Virus record (IMG/VR): IMGVR_UViG_3300033571_015173
Coordinates: 23,815-87,814 of that record
Reading direction: 5' to 3' (one strand)
Origin: a virus
DNA: 64,000 nucleotides
Under the pieces are notes generated by a model. It searched no databases. It was not told the origin of the DNA and worked only from the letters and a program-made list of their open reading frames with translations. Positions 38,745-46,688 of the stretch are shown here, in pieces. Position numbers and translations under genes: made by a program. Within the stretch, counting starts at the first letter, position 1, and each line of letters begins with the position of its first letter.

Positions 38745-39265
38745 TGGGCAAAAAAAGAAAAGAACCTGAAGTAACAAAGTTTTCACTCCCTAATGGGGAG
38801 ACTGTGCGAGGTGGTGACGCAGTAGATGTGCTATTTACTAAGTCGGTTTATATTGCAGCATCTACTGCTGATCCACCTGCATTTTCAAGCGATAAGATTA
38901 AGGTGGTGCAAGCCTGGATTATGGGCTATTATGTTTTCGACTTCTATTATTTCACTCCAATGGGTGAGCAGAAGATTAAGAACCTGCCCGAACATCTAAA
39001 GAATCAATTCCATAATCCAGCGTTGATCCCCCTCTATAGGAAGTGGAAAACACGACTCATGCCAGAGGGTCGCAATCTTTATGATTCTAGACCTATCGCT
39101 TTTAAGAAAGAAGAGGTTAGGAAGCATCGCAAGGATGGTGATGCTATTACCTTTGAGGACTTCTATCTAGTTAGTCATGGTCAGGCTGATATTAAGTTTG
39201 CTGGCTATGAATCAAAAACTGAGGACTGGGACAAACATTCGTACTATGAGGAGAGATCACGATGA
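38744..39265 (+). CDS. hypothetical basic protein, 173 aa
   Basis: ATG 38744 (MGKKRKEPEVTKFSLPNGET) overlaps the previous stop. Basic N-terminus, mixed alpha/beta, with an aromatic segment (IMGYYVFDFYYF). ATGA overlap with the next gene. No family recognised. Confidence 0.55.
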   Translation: MGKKRKEPEVTKFSLPNGETVRGGDAVDVLFTKSVYIAASTADPPAFSSDKIKVVQAWIMGYYVFDFYYFTPMGEQKIKNLPEHLKNQFHNPALIPLYRKWKTRLMPEGRNLYDSRPIAFKKEEVRKHRKDGDAITFEDFYLVSHGQADIKFAGYESKTEDWDKHSYYEERSR

Positions 39266-40176
39266 GTATTGAGGGCAACATGATAACGGCAAGGTTCCTT
39301 CCTCTTGCAGATTCTGAACCAATTGCAATCACAAGAGCAATCCTGCAAGAGAAGTATCTTCCTAGAGTTGGCACTTACTTAGAGTTTGATTGTTGGGATC
39401 TTAATTTAGCAACCTCCATTCAACCAAGATGCTGGTATCTGAATTTTGACAATGTGGATCTCATGTATCTGTATGAGCTCATTGTCATGAATGATAGCTG
39501 GGAAGATTATTTGATCTCTTACTATCATCCAGGATCTTTCTCAAAGAGAGGCTATCTTGAACTCAGGGACAAATTTAATAGCTCTCCGAGCTACACTCAT
39601 CATGCGTCTGGGCAGGGAAAGAAGATAAGTGAAATGAGAGATAGGAGTGCAATGTTTTACTATTTGGCAAGACTTTGCTATCAGCATCGTCCCAGATACA
39701 GTCGAAAGAAAGAGTTCAATGCTGCCTACCGATCAATGACTTCTCCTCTTCCATCTGAACTTCAAGATTGTATCCCCTCAATTCAAGCGTTCCGCAAGTG
39801 GTTTGATCCAGCTATGGAGAGAGTTCTTTTTAGCAAGTATGACTTTGATAGCTTTCTTTCTGCTTATCATCAGGCTGACAGTCAGCGATTATCGTCACTG
39901 TGGGGTGGAAAACCAGGTAAAGGAGATGTCGTCAAAATTAAAGTTTCCCCCTTTGAAATGCAATTCATAAGGAAGAAGCTCGATCCGTTGATTAAGGATG
40001 GTGCAACTATTGTTCTTACGACTTCAATAACGAATGGTAGTAATGATTATCCAACCTATCAGCAAGCGCTGTCTCTTTTGGAGAAGGAAGGGGACTCAAT
40101 AAAGGTTGAGTGCTTTCAAATGAGAAAGAAATACACGTTGTTAGCAGTCTACAATCCATGTACGGAACCATCCTGA
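39262..40176 (+). CDS. protein with Dam-methyltransferase-like segment, 304 aa
   Basis: A central block SAMFYYLARLCYQHRPRYSR followed by KKEFNAAY resembles the FYYLNRxxFNGLxRxNxxGxFN segment of Dam-type (D12 class) adenine methyltransferases, and the order of following elements (DFDSFL, then a strand IVLTTSITNGS, then ECFQMRKKYT) also fits loosely. The catalytic DPPY motif and the F-x-G-x-G motif are not seen, so it may be an inactive homologue or an unrelated protein. Start by ATGA overlap. Confidence 0.4.
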   Translation: MSIEGNMITARFLPLADSEPIAITRAILQEKYLPRVGTYLEFDCWDLNLATSIQPRCWYLNFDNVDLMYLYELIVMNDSWEDYLISYYHPGSFSKRGYLELRDKFNSSPSYTHHASGQGKKISEMRDRSAMFYYLARLCYQHRPRYSRKKEFNAAYRSMTSPLPSELQDCIPSIQAFRKWFDPAMERVLFSKYDFDSFLSAYHQADSQRLSSLWGGKPGKGDVVKIKVSPFEMQFIRKKLDPLIKDGATIVLTTSITNGSNDYPTYQQALSLLEKEGDSIKVECFQMRKKYTLLAVYNPCTEPS

Positions 40177-40292
40177 AAATTGTTCAGCCTGTAATTATCG
40201 CTCTTTTAATTGAAGTAGCTACTAATTGCAGGCTTGATTTTGATATTGAGGTCAAAATAGATGTTCGATTTACCAATGTCAAGGATACTTAG
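40158..40292 (+). CDS. possible small protein, 44 aa (uncertain)
   Basis: ATG 40158 opens a 44-residue frame with a hydrophobic N-terminal helix (ILKIVQPVIIALLIEVA) and a charged C-terminus. It overlaps both neighbours (18 and 32 bases) and has no clear RBS. Could be a coupled membrane peptide or chance. Confidence 0.25.
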   Translation: MYGTILKIVQPVIIALLIEVATNCRLDFDIEVKIDVRFTNVKDT

Positions 40293-40527
40293 TAAAGATC
40301 TGAAGGTGTGGCTTCTTTCCCAGTGGGTAGGAACAGATACTCGACTTACGGAAAGAGCTGTCTATTGTGGAGCAGAAACCATTATAGATATGCTTGCCGA
40401 AGCTTCTTCTCACCACTCGGGGCAGTATCCAGGATTGATAGATTTCATATCCGTGGATCAAGCAAGGGCTAACATCTTAGCAATACTGGAAGCTCAACGG
40501 AAAAGGAACTTGAACGAGGTTGAATAA
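40261..40527 (+). CDS. hypothetical protein, 88 aa
   Basis: ATG 40261 behind GAGGTCAAAATAG. Helical (MFDLPMSRILSKDLKVWLLS start, ending NLNEVE), adjacent to and overlapping thyX by one base. No family recognised. Confidence 0.5.
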   Translation: MFDLPMSRILSKDLKVWLLSQWVGTDTRLTERAVYCGAETIIDMLAEASSHHSGQYPGLIDFISVDQARANILAILEAQRKRNLNEVE

Positions 40528-41576
40528 TGAGGCGAGATCTTCTTGACGCTAAAAAGAAAGAGCAACTTTCACTGTTAAGGACTTACAGTCTTGACAGAAT
40601 AGTTCAATTAAGGAATCTATTCTTTACTGATCTGCAAATCTTTGCTGACATGCCAAGAAGTGAAGAAGAACTGAGATCCTATGAGCACAGGTTGCACTCT
40701 AGAACCCTGCTCAACCTCCTAAGCTTTGAAGACTTCGACAACGAATACCAAAGGAGATTATCAGTGAATCCTAAAACTGAAGAATTGCATGATGAAATTG
40801 CCACTCTAATGAATCTCGATCAAACTATGGAGGTTCATGTAGTGTCAGCAGTATCCAATCCTCAACAAATTGGATATATAGCGATGCATCAAGACTACTC
40901 TAGCCGTTGTGTTATGAGTAGTAATGAAGAGTTACCCTCTGAAGCCAAGTGTGGTAAAATCCTAGTTGATAAGTTATTGAAGCAGCATCACTACGGTCCC
41001 TTTGAACATGCACAGATTGTGTTCAATGTGGGTTATGCCCCGCATGATACTGTTATGCAGCTAAGGACTCACCGTACAGGAATTTCATTCGATATCCAGA
41101 GTTTTCGCTATACAAGTAAGGCATTCCTAGATTTAGCAGCGATGGAGCTGATTACTGCTAGCGATGGTTCCTACGATTCAAACCTGGTTCGACAAGTGAA
41201 TAAAGTCTTCTATATTCCTCCTGTAGGGACATACACCAACAGACAAGGCACTCTTTATACCATCACTCCTGAGGATCGGTTTGAGATCGCTGCTGACTGC
41301 TATCGATCAGCACAGCGATATGCTCATTATATTGAGAAGGGCTTTTCAGAAGAGGCAGCTCGCCGAGTTATTGCAATGGGAGCAAGGCAGAGTTTTGTAG
41401 TTTCTCTGAATATGAGAACTCTCATGCATCTTGTGTGTATGAGGACTGCGAAGGATGTGCAGTTAGAAGCTCGGATGGTTCTCGCTCATTTCACAAGCCA
41501 TGCCCTTGATTGGGCTCCTGATGTCTTTGAATATGTCGTTGAAAAGATGTACGGTAAGTCCATCCTTGCACCTTAG
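40527..41576 (+). CDS. thyX: flavin-dependent thymidylate synthase with N-terminal extension
   Basis: 349 residues. The ThyX signature is RTHRTGISFDIQSFRY (R-x-H-R-x7-S, about residues 189-204). Other family blocks include HYGPFEHAQIVFNV, the FAD/dUMP-binding ARRVIAMGARQSFVVSLNMR and HLVCMRTAKDVQLEAR. It converts dUMP to dTMP using FAD/NADPH and methylene-tetrahydrofolate. The first ~100 residues (helical, charged) are not part of the normal family. With the dUTPase encoded at 43458 it would form a phage dTMP supply route. Confidence 0.9.
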   Translation: MRRDLLDAKKKEQLSLLRTYSLDRIVQLRNLFFTDLQIFADMPRSEEELRSYEHRLHSRTLLNLLSFEDFDNEYQRRLSVNPKTEELHDEIATLMNLDQTMEVHVVSAVSNPQQIGYIAMHQDYSSRCVMSSNEELPSEAKCGKILVDKLLKQHHYGPFEHAQIVFNVGYAPHDTVMQLRTHRTGISFDIQSFRYTSKAFLDLAAMELITASDGSYDSNLVRQVNKVFYIPPVGTYTNRQGTLYTITPEDRFEIAADCYRSAQRYAHYIEKGFSEEAARRVIAMGARQSFVVSLNMRTLMHLVCMRTAKDVQLEARMVLAHFTSHALDWAPDVFEYVVEKMYGKSILAP

Positions 41577-41585
41577 GAGGTAATC

Positions 41586-41669
41586 ATGGTTAGCCCTTTT
41601 ATTGCTTGTGTGATGCTAATTCTCTCTTTTGTTTGCATAGTAGTTTTGGTGTGGTTAGAAGGAGAGTAA
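41586..41669 (+). CDS. 27-residue single-helix membrane peptide A
   Basis: ATG 41586 behind a perfect TTAGGAGGTAATC. Sequence pattern: MVSPFI, a hydrophobic helix of about 18 residues, and a short acidic end (LEGE). Followed two bases after its stop by a paralogous peptide gene. Confidence 0.55.
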   Translation: MVSPFIACVMLILSFVCIVVLVWLEGE

Positions 41670-41671
41670 TT

Positions 41672-41755
41672 GTGGCTAGTCCTTTTATTGGTTTACTCCT
41701 GGTGATATTCTGCCTCATCTGCCTACTGATCATCCTAGTAAATGATGACTTCTAG
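41672..41755 (+). CDS. 27-residue single-helix membrane peptide B (GTG start)
   Basis: GTG 41672 behind AAGGAGAGTAATT. It begins with the same (V/M)xSPFI motif and has the same length, helix and acidic terminus (VNDDF) as the preceding peptide. Tandem paralogy with separate ribosome binding sites makes chance unlikely. Confidence 0.55.
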   Translation: MASPFIGLLLVIFCLICLLIILVNDDF

Positions 41756-41771
41756 AGTCGGGAGATAATTC

Positions 41772-42026
41772 ATGATGTATGTTGTCTACAAGAATGACAA
41801 TGGGAATACTCACTGGCACTTCTTTTGTTTTAAGGGGGAGGTTTTATCCTTACCCCCGAAGAACGAAAGATTCCATTACGATATTCGAGCATTCTCCAGT
41901 AATGAGGTTGCACATAGAGAGGCTTGGAGTTTTTACAATATCTTTAAGAAGCTCTATGAACATCCTCAGATGGTTCCTCTGAAGTACATCAAGATCAGAT
42001 ATTGGAGGAAAGATGGTTCTGTATGA
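41772..42026 (+). CDS. hypothetical protein, 84 aa
   Basis: ATG ATG at 41772/41775 behind GGGAGATAATTC. Beta-rich N-terminus with several aromatics and histidines (YVVYKNDNGNTHWHFFCFKG), helical and basic afterwards. Overlaps the next gene by 14 bases. Confidence 0.55.
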   Translation: MMYVVYKNDNGNTHWHFFCFKGEVLSLPPKNERFHYDIRAFSSNEVAHREAWSFYNIFKKLYEHPQMVPLKYIKIRYWRKDGSV

Positions 42027-42198
42027 AATTCGAGGAGTTGGAGAAAGACATTTTGCTTATCGCCGTGGAAGTTTGTCAAAGCTAAAAGACCAGGGCTTTT
42101 CCTTCGATATGGACAAAGCTAAAAAGCTCATGCCTAAAGGGGAAGAACTTTATGCCACTCTGGGACCAGATAAATTCATTCTAGTGAGGATTCAATAA
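42013..42198 (+). CDS. hypothetical basic protein, 61 aa
   Basis: ATG 42013 with GGAGGAAAG upstream inside the previous gene. Basic, mixed alpha/beta, ends one base into the next gene's start (TAATG). Function unknown. Confidence 0.5.
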   Translation: MVLYEIRGVGERHFAYRRGSLSKLKDQGFSFDMDKAKKLMPKGEELYATLGPDKFILVRIQ

Positions 42199-42386
42199 TG
42201 AAGCTCACTAGGGTTAGAGGTGGAGATCTGGTAACGATTTTGGTAGGTGGACAGCGAGTTACTGTTCCTGCATACCTTAAGTCTAAAGTTAAAGGTTGCT
42301 GGATTTTAAGAGGAAGTAAGGGAGATAGTAGAGCTTACTTTGCTACCCCTGAGAATGTTGTTGATATTAAGTATATCCGCAGATAA
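42198..42386 (+). CDS. hypothetical basic beta-rich protein, 62 aa
   Basis: TAATG overlap with the previous gene. MKLTRVRGGDLVTILVGGQR start; a small beta-barrel-like pattern with a basic C-terminus (IKYIRR). A strong terminator follows. Confidence 0.5.
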   Translation: MKLTRVRGGDLVTILVGGQRVTVPAYLKSKVKGCWILRGSKGDSRAYFATPENVVDIKYIRR

Positions 42387-42390
42387 TCAA

Positions 42391-42420
42391 AAGGCTCCTA
42401 TAGTAGGAGCCTTGATTCTT
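42391..42420 (+). terminator. Rho-independent terminator
   Basis: Perfect 10-bp stem AAGGCTCCTA (42391-42400) / TAGGAGCCTT (42404-42413) with a 3-base loop, followed by GATTCTTT; the inverted repeat extends to AATC/GATT on the outside. Confidence 0.75.
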
Positions 42421-42432
42421 TGAGGTCAAACA

Positions 42433-42666
42433 ATGAGCTATATCACGCTAAAGAGAGATGCTTTCACCAGAGAAGACTCTATTCGATGCATTGAAGAATT
42501 TCATGAACATCGTCAAGAAGGTGGGTGTGCTGAATGCAATAGTTTCCGTAGAAACAAAAAGCTATTTCGATATGGATATGAGCTGCACTCAGGTCGTAGC
42601 TACTGGGATTCAAAAGCGTTTTGCTCTATTGATTGCCAACGAGCTTATTATCGTGTTCGGTCTTAG
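42433..42666 (+). CDS. small putative zinc-binding protein, 77 aa
   Basis: ATG 42433 with GAGGTCAAACA upstream, after the terminator. Two cysteine pairs (GGCAECNSF near residue 31 and FCSIDCQRAYY near 63) suggest one zinc site. Its TAG stop overlaps the complementary TTA (TAA on the other strand) of the convergent minus-strand gene. Confidence 0.55.
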   Translation: MSYITLKRDAFTREDSIRCIEEFHEHRQEGGCAECNSFRRNKKLFRYGYELHSGRSYWDSKAFCSIDCQRAYYRVRS

Positions 42667-43454
42667 AACCCATAAGGTTCTAATTGCTTGCCCCATCTTT
42701 CTTTAATTCTTGGATCGATGGTAGCAAGTTGCTGGGCTAATACTTGCTTAATCTCCTCCTCTTTGCCAGCCTGGTACTGGGCTATTGGCTGGTCATGATA
42801 CTGAGTTAGTTGTCGTATTGATGCTGGATGAGCTATCCCTTCTCCAATATCTCCGACATAAAGACCAACAAAGTCACCCTCTCGTTGTGGCTTTGGACTG
42901 GTTCTGGTCCAGAATATTCCTTCTTGTGGACCTGCCATTCCTGGTGCTCTTGCAAGCTGCTTAGACATTCTTGCGTAGAATACATCAGGGTCCATTGCTG
43001 CAACTTGAGGATCATTAAAGTATTCTCTAGGTGTTACACGCTTACTCATATCGAAAGCATGTACCCCACCTGGAGTCATATAGACTCTGAACTTAGATTC
43101 TGGATTTTCCAGTGTATGCTGGAGTAGTCTTTGAGTTGCATCACCAGCATCTTTGATAGTAATTGATTCTCCTGGATGTATAACATCAGGCCAATCAAAA
43201 TCCACCATCGGAAGATGAGTATTGCCAACAAACTTGAGATCCCCTTTTCTGTGTTCTATTTTTTCAAGAACACCTGGCTCTAGAAATTTTGTTGTTGAAA
43301 TAGGCTCTCCAAAATCATCAACCAACTCTATCTTGGATGGAGCTATTGAGGTGATAATTTCTTTTGGACTACGCTTTCTTGCCTTTGCTATTTCTAGCAA
43401 GGATGCAGTTAGTTCATCTGCATTTTTTGGTGGTTTAATAGCTCCAAATAGCAT
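42663..43454 (-). CDS. hypothetical protein with RVYxTPGG...SPKP motif
   Basis: 263 residues. A distinctive stretch (about residues 120-205) contains FRVYMTPGGVHAFDMSKRVT, DPDVFYARMSKQLAR and FWTRTSPKPQREGDFVGLYV. It resembles a small bacterial family with RVYxTxGGxR ... RxRLTPKPWR, sometimes described as primase-like, but I cannot confirm. Charged helical C-terminus. It is the last gene of the minus-strand dUTPase-glycosyltransferase-ClpP unit. Confidence 0.5.
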   Translation of the reverse strand: MLFGAIKPPKNADELTASLLEIAKARKRSPKEIITSIAPSKIELVDDFGEPISTTKFLEPGVLEKIEHRKGDLKFVGNTHLPMVDFDWPDVIHPGESITIKDAGDATQRLLQHTLENPESKFRVYMTPGGVHAFDMSKRVTPREYFNDPQVAAMDPDVFYARMSKQLARAPGMAGPQEGIFWTRTSPKPQREGDFVGLYVGDIGEGIAHPASIRQLTQYHDQPIAQYQAGKEEEIKQVLAQQLATIDPRIKERWGKQLEPYGF

Positions 43455-43457
43455 GGC

Positions 43458-43892
43458 TTAATACCCCGTAGATCCAAACCCTTTATCTCCCCTGTGACTA
43501 TCATTCAAAGCCCATACTTCTGCGACAACTACACTAATGATGGGTTTGATAACCATTTGCGCAATCTTCATGCCGACGGTTACTTCAAAAGAAGCAATTC
43601 CATGATTGATTAGAATTACTCCAATTTCACCCCTATATCCTTGATCTATGGTGCCAGGAGTATTCAATACAGTGACTGAATGCTTCAAAGCTAAACCGCT
43701 TCTAGGTCTGATTTGAGCTTCGGTATTCAGTGGCAATTCAATTGAAATTCCAGTCTTGATTAGCGCTGTCTCACCTGGGTTAATCACCCTGTTCTCGACG
43801 GAAAAGAGATCCAACCCCGCATCACCGGCATGAGCAAAGGAAGGAATGGTGGCTTTACAATTCAGCTTCAGAACCTTCAATTCGTGTCGCAT
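43458..43892 (-). CDS. dut: dUTPase (trimeric)
   Basis: 144 residues with all five trimeric dUTPase motifs in order: AGDAGLDL (1), [12 protein letters not shown] (2), [14 protein letters not shown] (3, with the catalytic Asp), KIAQMVI (4) and the C-terminal [11 protein letters not shown] (5) that closes over the nucleotide. Hydrolyses dUTP to dUMP, feeding ThyX and preventing uracil incorporation. Its start overlaps the glycosyltransferase end by 38 bases. Confidence 0.95.
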   Translation of the reverse strand: MRHELKVLKLNCKATIPSFAHAGDAGLDLFSVENRVINPGETALIKTGISIELPLNTEAQIRPRSGLALKHSVTVLNTPGTIDQGYRGEIGVILINHGIASFEVTVGMKIAQMVIKPIISVVVAEVWALNDSHRGDKGFGSTGY

Positions 43893-44751
43893 ATCTTTCC
43901 AGGATTTCTTGCTCTTTTAGTCTACCTTCATTCAGTCTTTCTTGTCTCTTCTGCTTGAATTCTCTTTGCCTTCTTTTGAATCCCCATGCTCTTTCTAGCT
44001 GATCCTTTTCTTCTGGGAAGAGTTTTGCAAATTGTTCTGCATGTCTTTCAAAAGTTCGAGACTTTCTGTCGAGCTTTGAAGTGATTTGATCGGGGGACCA
44101 TGACACTCTATAATAAACAGAATACTCTGGAATTAATTCATAGATGTAAGAATTTTCACTTTTATCCTCCCAGATGCAATCTAAAGCTCTATCTAGAAGG
44201 TGATATTCAGCCGGAGATCCTACTCCCTTCCACAGTTCACCACCACTATTTGCTATTACTCGCTCAAGAAAATCCTTTCTCCATACAGCGCATCCTGTTT
44301 GGAAATGATAGTTGAGATAGTAAGTTGAAAGCTGAAAAGGAATTGCAATAGGAATATCATTCCATGCAGGAGTCTCCCAGTATGATTCCCACCTCCTATG
44401 AATTTTATGAGAAAAGACAACCCCCACTCTTGAGTTGTCTTCCATGATTTTGATAATTCGTTTCAGGATGGGTGGAATAACTACATCATCTGCATCAAAA
44501 AATAGGATGTACTTTCCCTTTGATTCTTCATACAGAAAATCTCTTATTTCTGCAAGGTCTTTTAGTGGGGGTTCTTCCTTATAGAACTTGATATTTGAAA
44601 AACTGTCTGAAATTACATCTTGATCTTCTTTTCTCATTTTATTGAGATACACAAGAATTTCTTTTGTTGCTTTAATTGCATGAACAGAACTTAAGCATTC
44701 AGCTAGAAAGCTTGCGTCTGAACATGGAATTAAAACACTAAGTTCGATCAT
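43855..44751 (-). CDS. family 2 glycosyltransferase
   Basis: 298 residues. GT-A fold: N-terminal strand [20 protein letters not shown], then [18 protein letters not shown] with the D-x-D metal/nucleotide-sugar site, and later [13 protein letters not shown]. The C-terminal ~60 residues are a highly charged helix ([20 protein letters not shown]). It may decorate a virion protein or a host surface glycan. Its neighbour is a small membrane protein. Confidence 0.8.
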   Translation of the reverse strand: MIELSVLIPCSDASFLAECLSSVHAIKATKEILVYLNKMRKEDQDVISDSFSNIKFYKEEPPLKDLAEIRDFLYEESKGKYILFFDADDVVIPPILKRIIKIMEDNSRVGVVFSHKIHRRWESYWETPAWNDIPIAIPFQLSTYYLNYHFQTGCAVWRKDFLERVIANSGGELWKGVGSPAEYHLLDRALDCIWEDKSENSYIYELIPEYSVYYRVSWSPDQITSKLDRKSRTFERHAEQFAKLFPEEKDQLERAWGFKRRQREFKQKRQERLNEGRLKEQEILERYATRIEGSEAEL

Positions 44752-44947
44752 ACTTCTTGGACAGTAATGGACACTGAATAAGCCAGCCTGAAAGAATTAC
44801 TAGAGCAATCAACAAGAGAATAGTGTTTAACCAGGGTTCAAATCGATTGACCACAATTCCATAGATTTGATCAATTATGCCCCAACCAAAGAAGGGAAGA
44901 CCAAATAGCCAGGTTGTAAATTGTACTCTAAAGATCAAGTCATTCAT
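44738..44947 (-). CDS. small two-helix membrane protein, 69 aa
   Basis: Start overlaps the clpP stop (ATGA), end overlaps the glycosyltransferase start by 14 bases. Two hydrophobic helices (about 10-30 and 40-58: LNTILLLIALVILSGWLIQ), basic C-terminus. Position between ClpP and the glycosyltransferase might indicate a membrane partner of either. Confidence 0.55.
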   Translation of the reverse strand: MNDLIFRVQFTTWLFGLPFFGWGIIDQIYGIVVNRFEPWLNTILLLIALVILSGWLIQCPLLSKKYDRT

Positions 44948-45477
44948 GCTGGGAATCTGGTAATTACGTCATCAATCAATCCATAGTGCATTGCCTCTTT
45001 TGCACTCATAAAGAAATCTTTTTCCGTATCAACTTCAATCTTTTGAAGAGGCTGGCTTGTGTGGTAAGCAAGAATCTTATTAAGATTTTCTTTGTGATAA
45101 TTAATTTCTTCTCTTTGGATTGTCAGATCTTTCTGACTTGATGCTGTTCCTCCAATTGGTTGATGGATCATTATTCTGGAATTAGGTAAAGAGTATCTTT
45201 TCCCTTGAGTCCCGGCAGCTAGAAGTAAGGCTGCCATACTGGTAGCAAGACCTACGCACACTGTTATAATATCAGATTCAACCCCTTGCATAGTATCGTA
45301 GATTCCCATTCCTGCGCTAATAGAGCCTCCAGGTGAGTTAATCAAGAGACGAATATCTGACTTGCTACTCCCATCAAGAACAAGCAATTGAGAGATGATA
45401 GAATATGCTAGATCATCTCCAATGCTTGAAGTAAGAAAGATAATACGCTCTTCAAGTAAGCAGTAGCCTAAGTCCAT
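44944..45477 (-). CDS. clpP: ClpP-family serine protease
   Basis: 177 residues, a little shorter than host ClpP (about 195-200) at the N-terminus. Catalytic triad visible: Ser in GLATSMAALLLAAG (about residue 81), His in RIMIHQPIGG (about 106) and Asp in EVDTEKDFFMSAKEA (about 155). LLINSPGGSISAGMGIYDTM is the oxyanion region. It could act as a prohead/structural protease or partner a host Clp ATPase. It sits at the junction of metabolic and tail genes rather than next to the capsid gene. Confidence 0.9.
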   Translation of the reverse strand: MDLGYCLLEERIIFLTSSIGDDLAYSIISQLLVLDGSSKSDIRLLINSPGGSISAGMGIYDTMQGVESDIITVCVGLATSMAALLLAAGTQGKRYSLPNSRIMIHQPIGGTASSQKDLTIQREEINYHKENLNKILAYHTSQPLQKIEVDTEKDFFMSAKEAMHYGLIDDVITRFPA

Positions 45478-45485
45478 AGTATTAG

Positions 45486-46301
45486 TTAGAAAAACATTTC
45501 ACTTTCCATTCCAGCATACAGATCCTGTAGAAAAGGATCTCCATACTCAGGTAGATCTGACGGATAAATAAAGGGATCTCCCCTATAGAGAACTACTGCC
45601 CAGATATGTTTGCACCACTGACCTGGATCTGTACCTGCATTGCTTCCTGTCCAGTTACGACTATAATTCTCGTTTCTCGTAGAGTAGATTTTATAAAGCT
45701 CATCGCTTCCACTAAAGCCACTAAAAACTACCTGAGGAACTAAAGCAACTCCTTTACTATACCTATAATAACTTGACTTATAGGATTTGATAGAGCTCGC
45801 AGGGAAGGTTCTAGGTGTCCCATATTGTCCACTAAAATCCTGCTTTGGAATTACAGAGCTTATACTTGGATTTGCAGCAACTTGCTTTGAGTAGTCTGCG
45901 CAATTACAAGAGTATGTAATCGTTGCATTAAGAACTCTAATTTTTCTATAGTCTTGTAGTGGGAGTTCTTTGCTTGATCCTAGAGCTGCTTGAGAGAAGT
46001 TGCCAATATCAAATGATATTGCTGAAGTTAGAGAACTATCTTGCGACGAATATAGATCCTCTCCCTGGTCAGATCCATATCCCTCACTTCGAGTTATGGT
46101 ATACCACTGCAATGATTTAGCTGCATCTTTCTTCTTCCTGGGCTTGATAAAGAAAGACCAGCGACGAGTTCCCCTTCGATAGCGATCTTTAACTCGGATA
46201 GGGGAGTTACCAGTAGTTTTGTAATCTGGATCTTGTCCACCAAAAAAAGCATTATCACTGTCTAATGCTCCTCGGTTCCAATTCTTTTTCTTGCGTCCCA
46301 T
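45486..46301 (-). CDS. protein with SWIM-like zinc-finger residues, 271 aa
   Basis: Basic N-terminus (MGRKKKNWNRG). SYSCNCADYSK (about residue 130) and, after a ~100-residue insertion, WCKHIWAVVLYRGD (about 233) recreate the CxCx(n)CxH pattern of SWIM zinc fingers, including the CKHIxAV helix. Normally the gap is much shorter. Between them lie Tyr/Ser-rich strands. It lies at the 3' end of the tail operon; function unknown. Confidence 0.55.
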   Translation of the reverse strand: MGRKKKNWNRGALDSDNAFFGGQDPDYKTTGNSPIRVKDRYRRGTRRWSFFIKPRKKKDAAKSLQWYTITRSEGYGSDQGEDLYSSQDSSLTSAISFDIGNFSQAALGSSKELPLQDYRKIRVLNATITYSCNCADYSKQVAANPSISSVIPKQDFSGQYGTPRTFPASSIKSYKSSYYRYSKGVALVPQVVFSGFSGSDELYKIYSTRNENYSRNWTGSNAGTDPGQWCKHIWAVVLYRGDPFIYPSDLPEYGDPFLQDLYAGMESEMFF

Positions 46302-46302
46302 A

Positions 46303-46494
46303 TTAAAACCGTCTAGGATTTACCCTGGCTAGATCTATTGCTGCCTGATCTAATTCTTCACTGTAACCACGAGGAACACTTACACTTACGGATGGATTTA
46401 CGAAAGAATACTGATCCATTCTTTTTCTTGCTATCTCCGTAAGGTTGTTGGCTACCGCTGCTTCAAAGCTGTCTGTACCTGCTATTCTTCCCAT
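46303..46494 (-). CDS. MGRIAG-type small protein 1 (63 aa)
   Basis: Begins MGRIAGTDSF and ends with SVPRGYSEELDQAAIDLARV plus NPRRF. It is a tandem paralogue of the next gene (46496), separated by one base. The N-terminal MGRIAG tag and PRGY(S/A) motif recur in the protein at 60533. Confidence 0.65.
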   Translation of the reverse strand: MGRIAGTDSFEAAVANNLTEIARKRMDQYSFVNPSVSVSVPRGYSEELDQAAIDLARVNPRRF

Positions 46495-46495
46495 A

Positions 46496-46687
46496 TTAAA
46501 ACCGTCTAGGATTTACTCTGGCTAAGTCAATCTCTGCCATGTCCAATTCATCACTATAACCTCTAGGGGTGCTTACACTCACGGAAGAATTGGTAAGCTG
46601 ATTCAATCTTTTTTGAGCTATTCCTGCTATGGTGTCAGCAACGGGGTCTGACGTAAAATATGGATCTGTACCTGCTATTCTTCCCAT
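46496..46687 (-). CDS. MGRIAG-type small protein 2 (63 aa)
   Basis: Begins MGRIAGTDPY and ends STPRGYSDELDMAEIDLARV plus NPRRF, matching the preceding paralogue at both ends with a divergent middle. Spacing of one base on each side shows strict operon packing within the tail block. Confidence 0.65.
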   Translation of the reverse strand: MGRIAGTDPYFTSDPVADTIAGIAQKRLNQLTNSSVSVSTPRGYSDELDMAEIDLARVNPRRF

Positions 46688-46688
46688 G

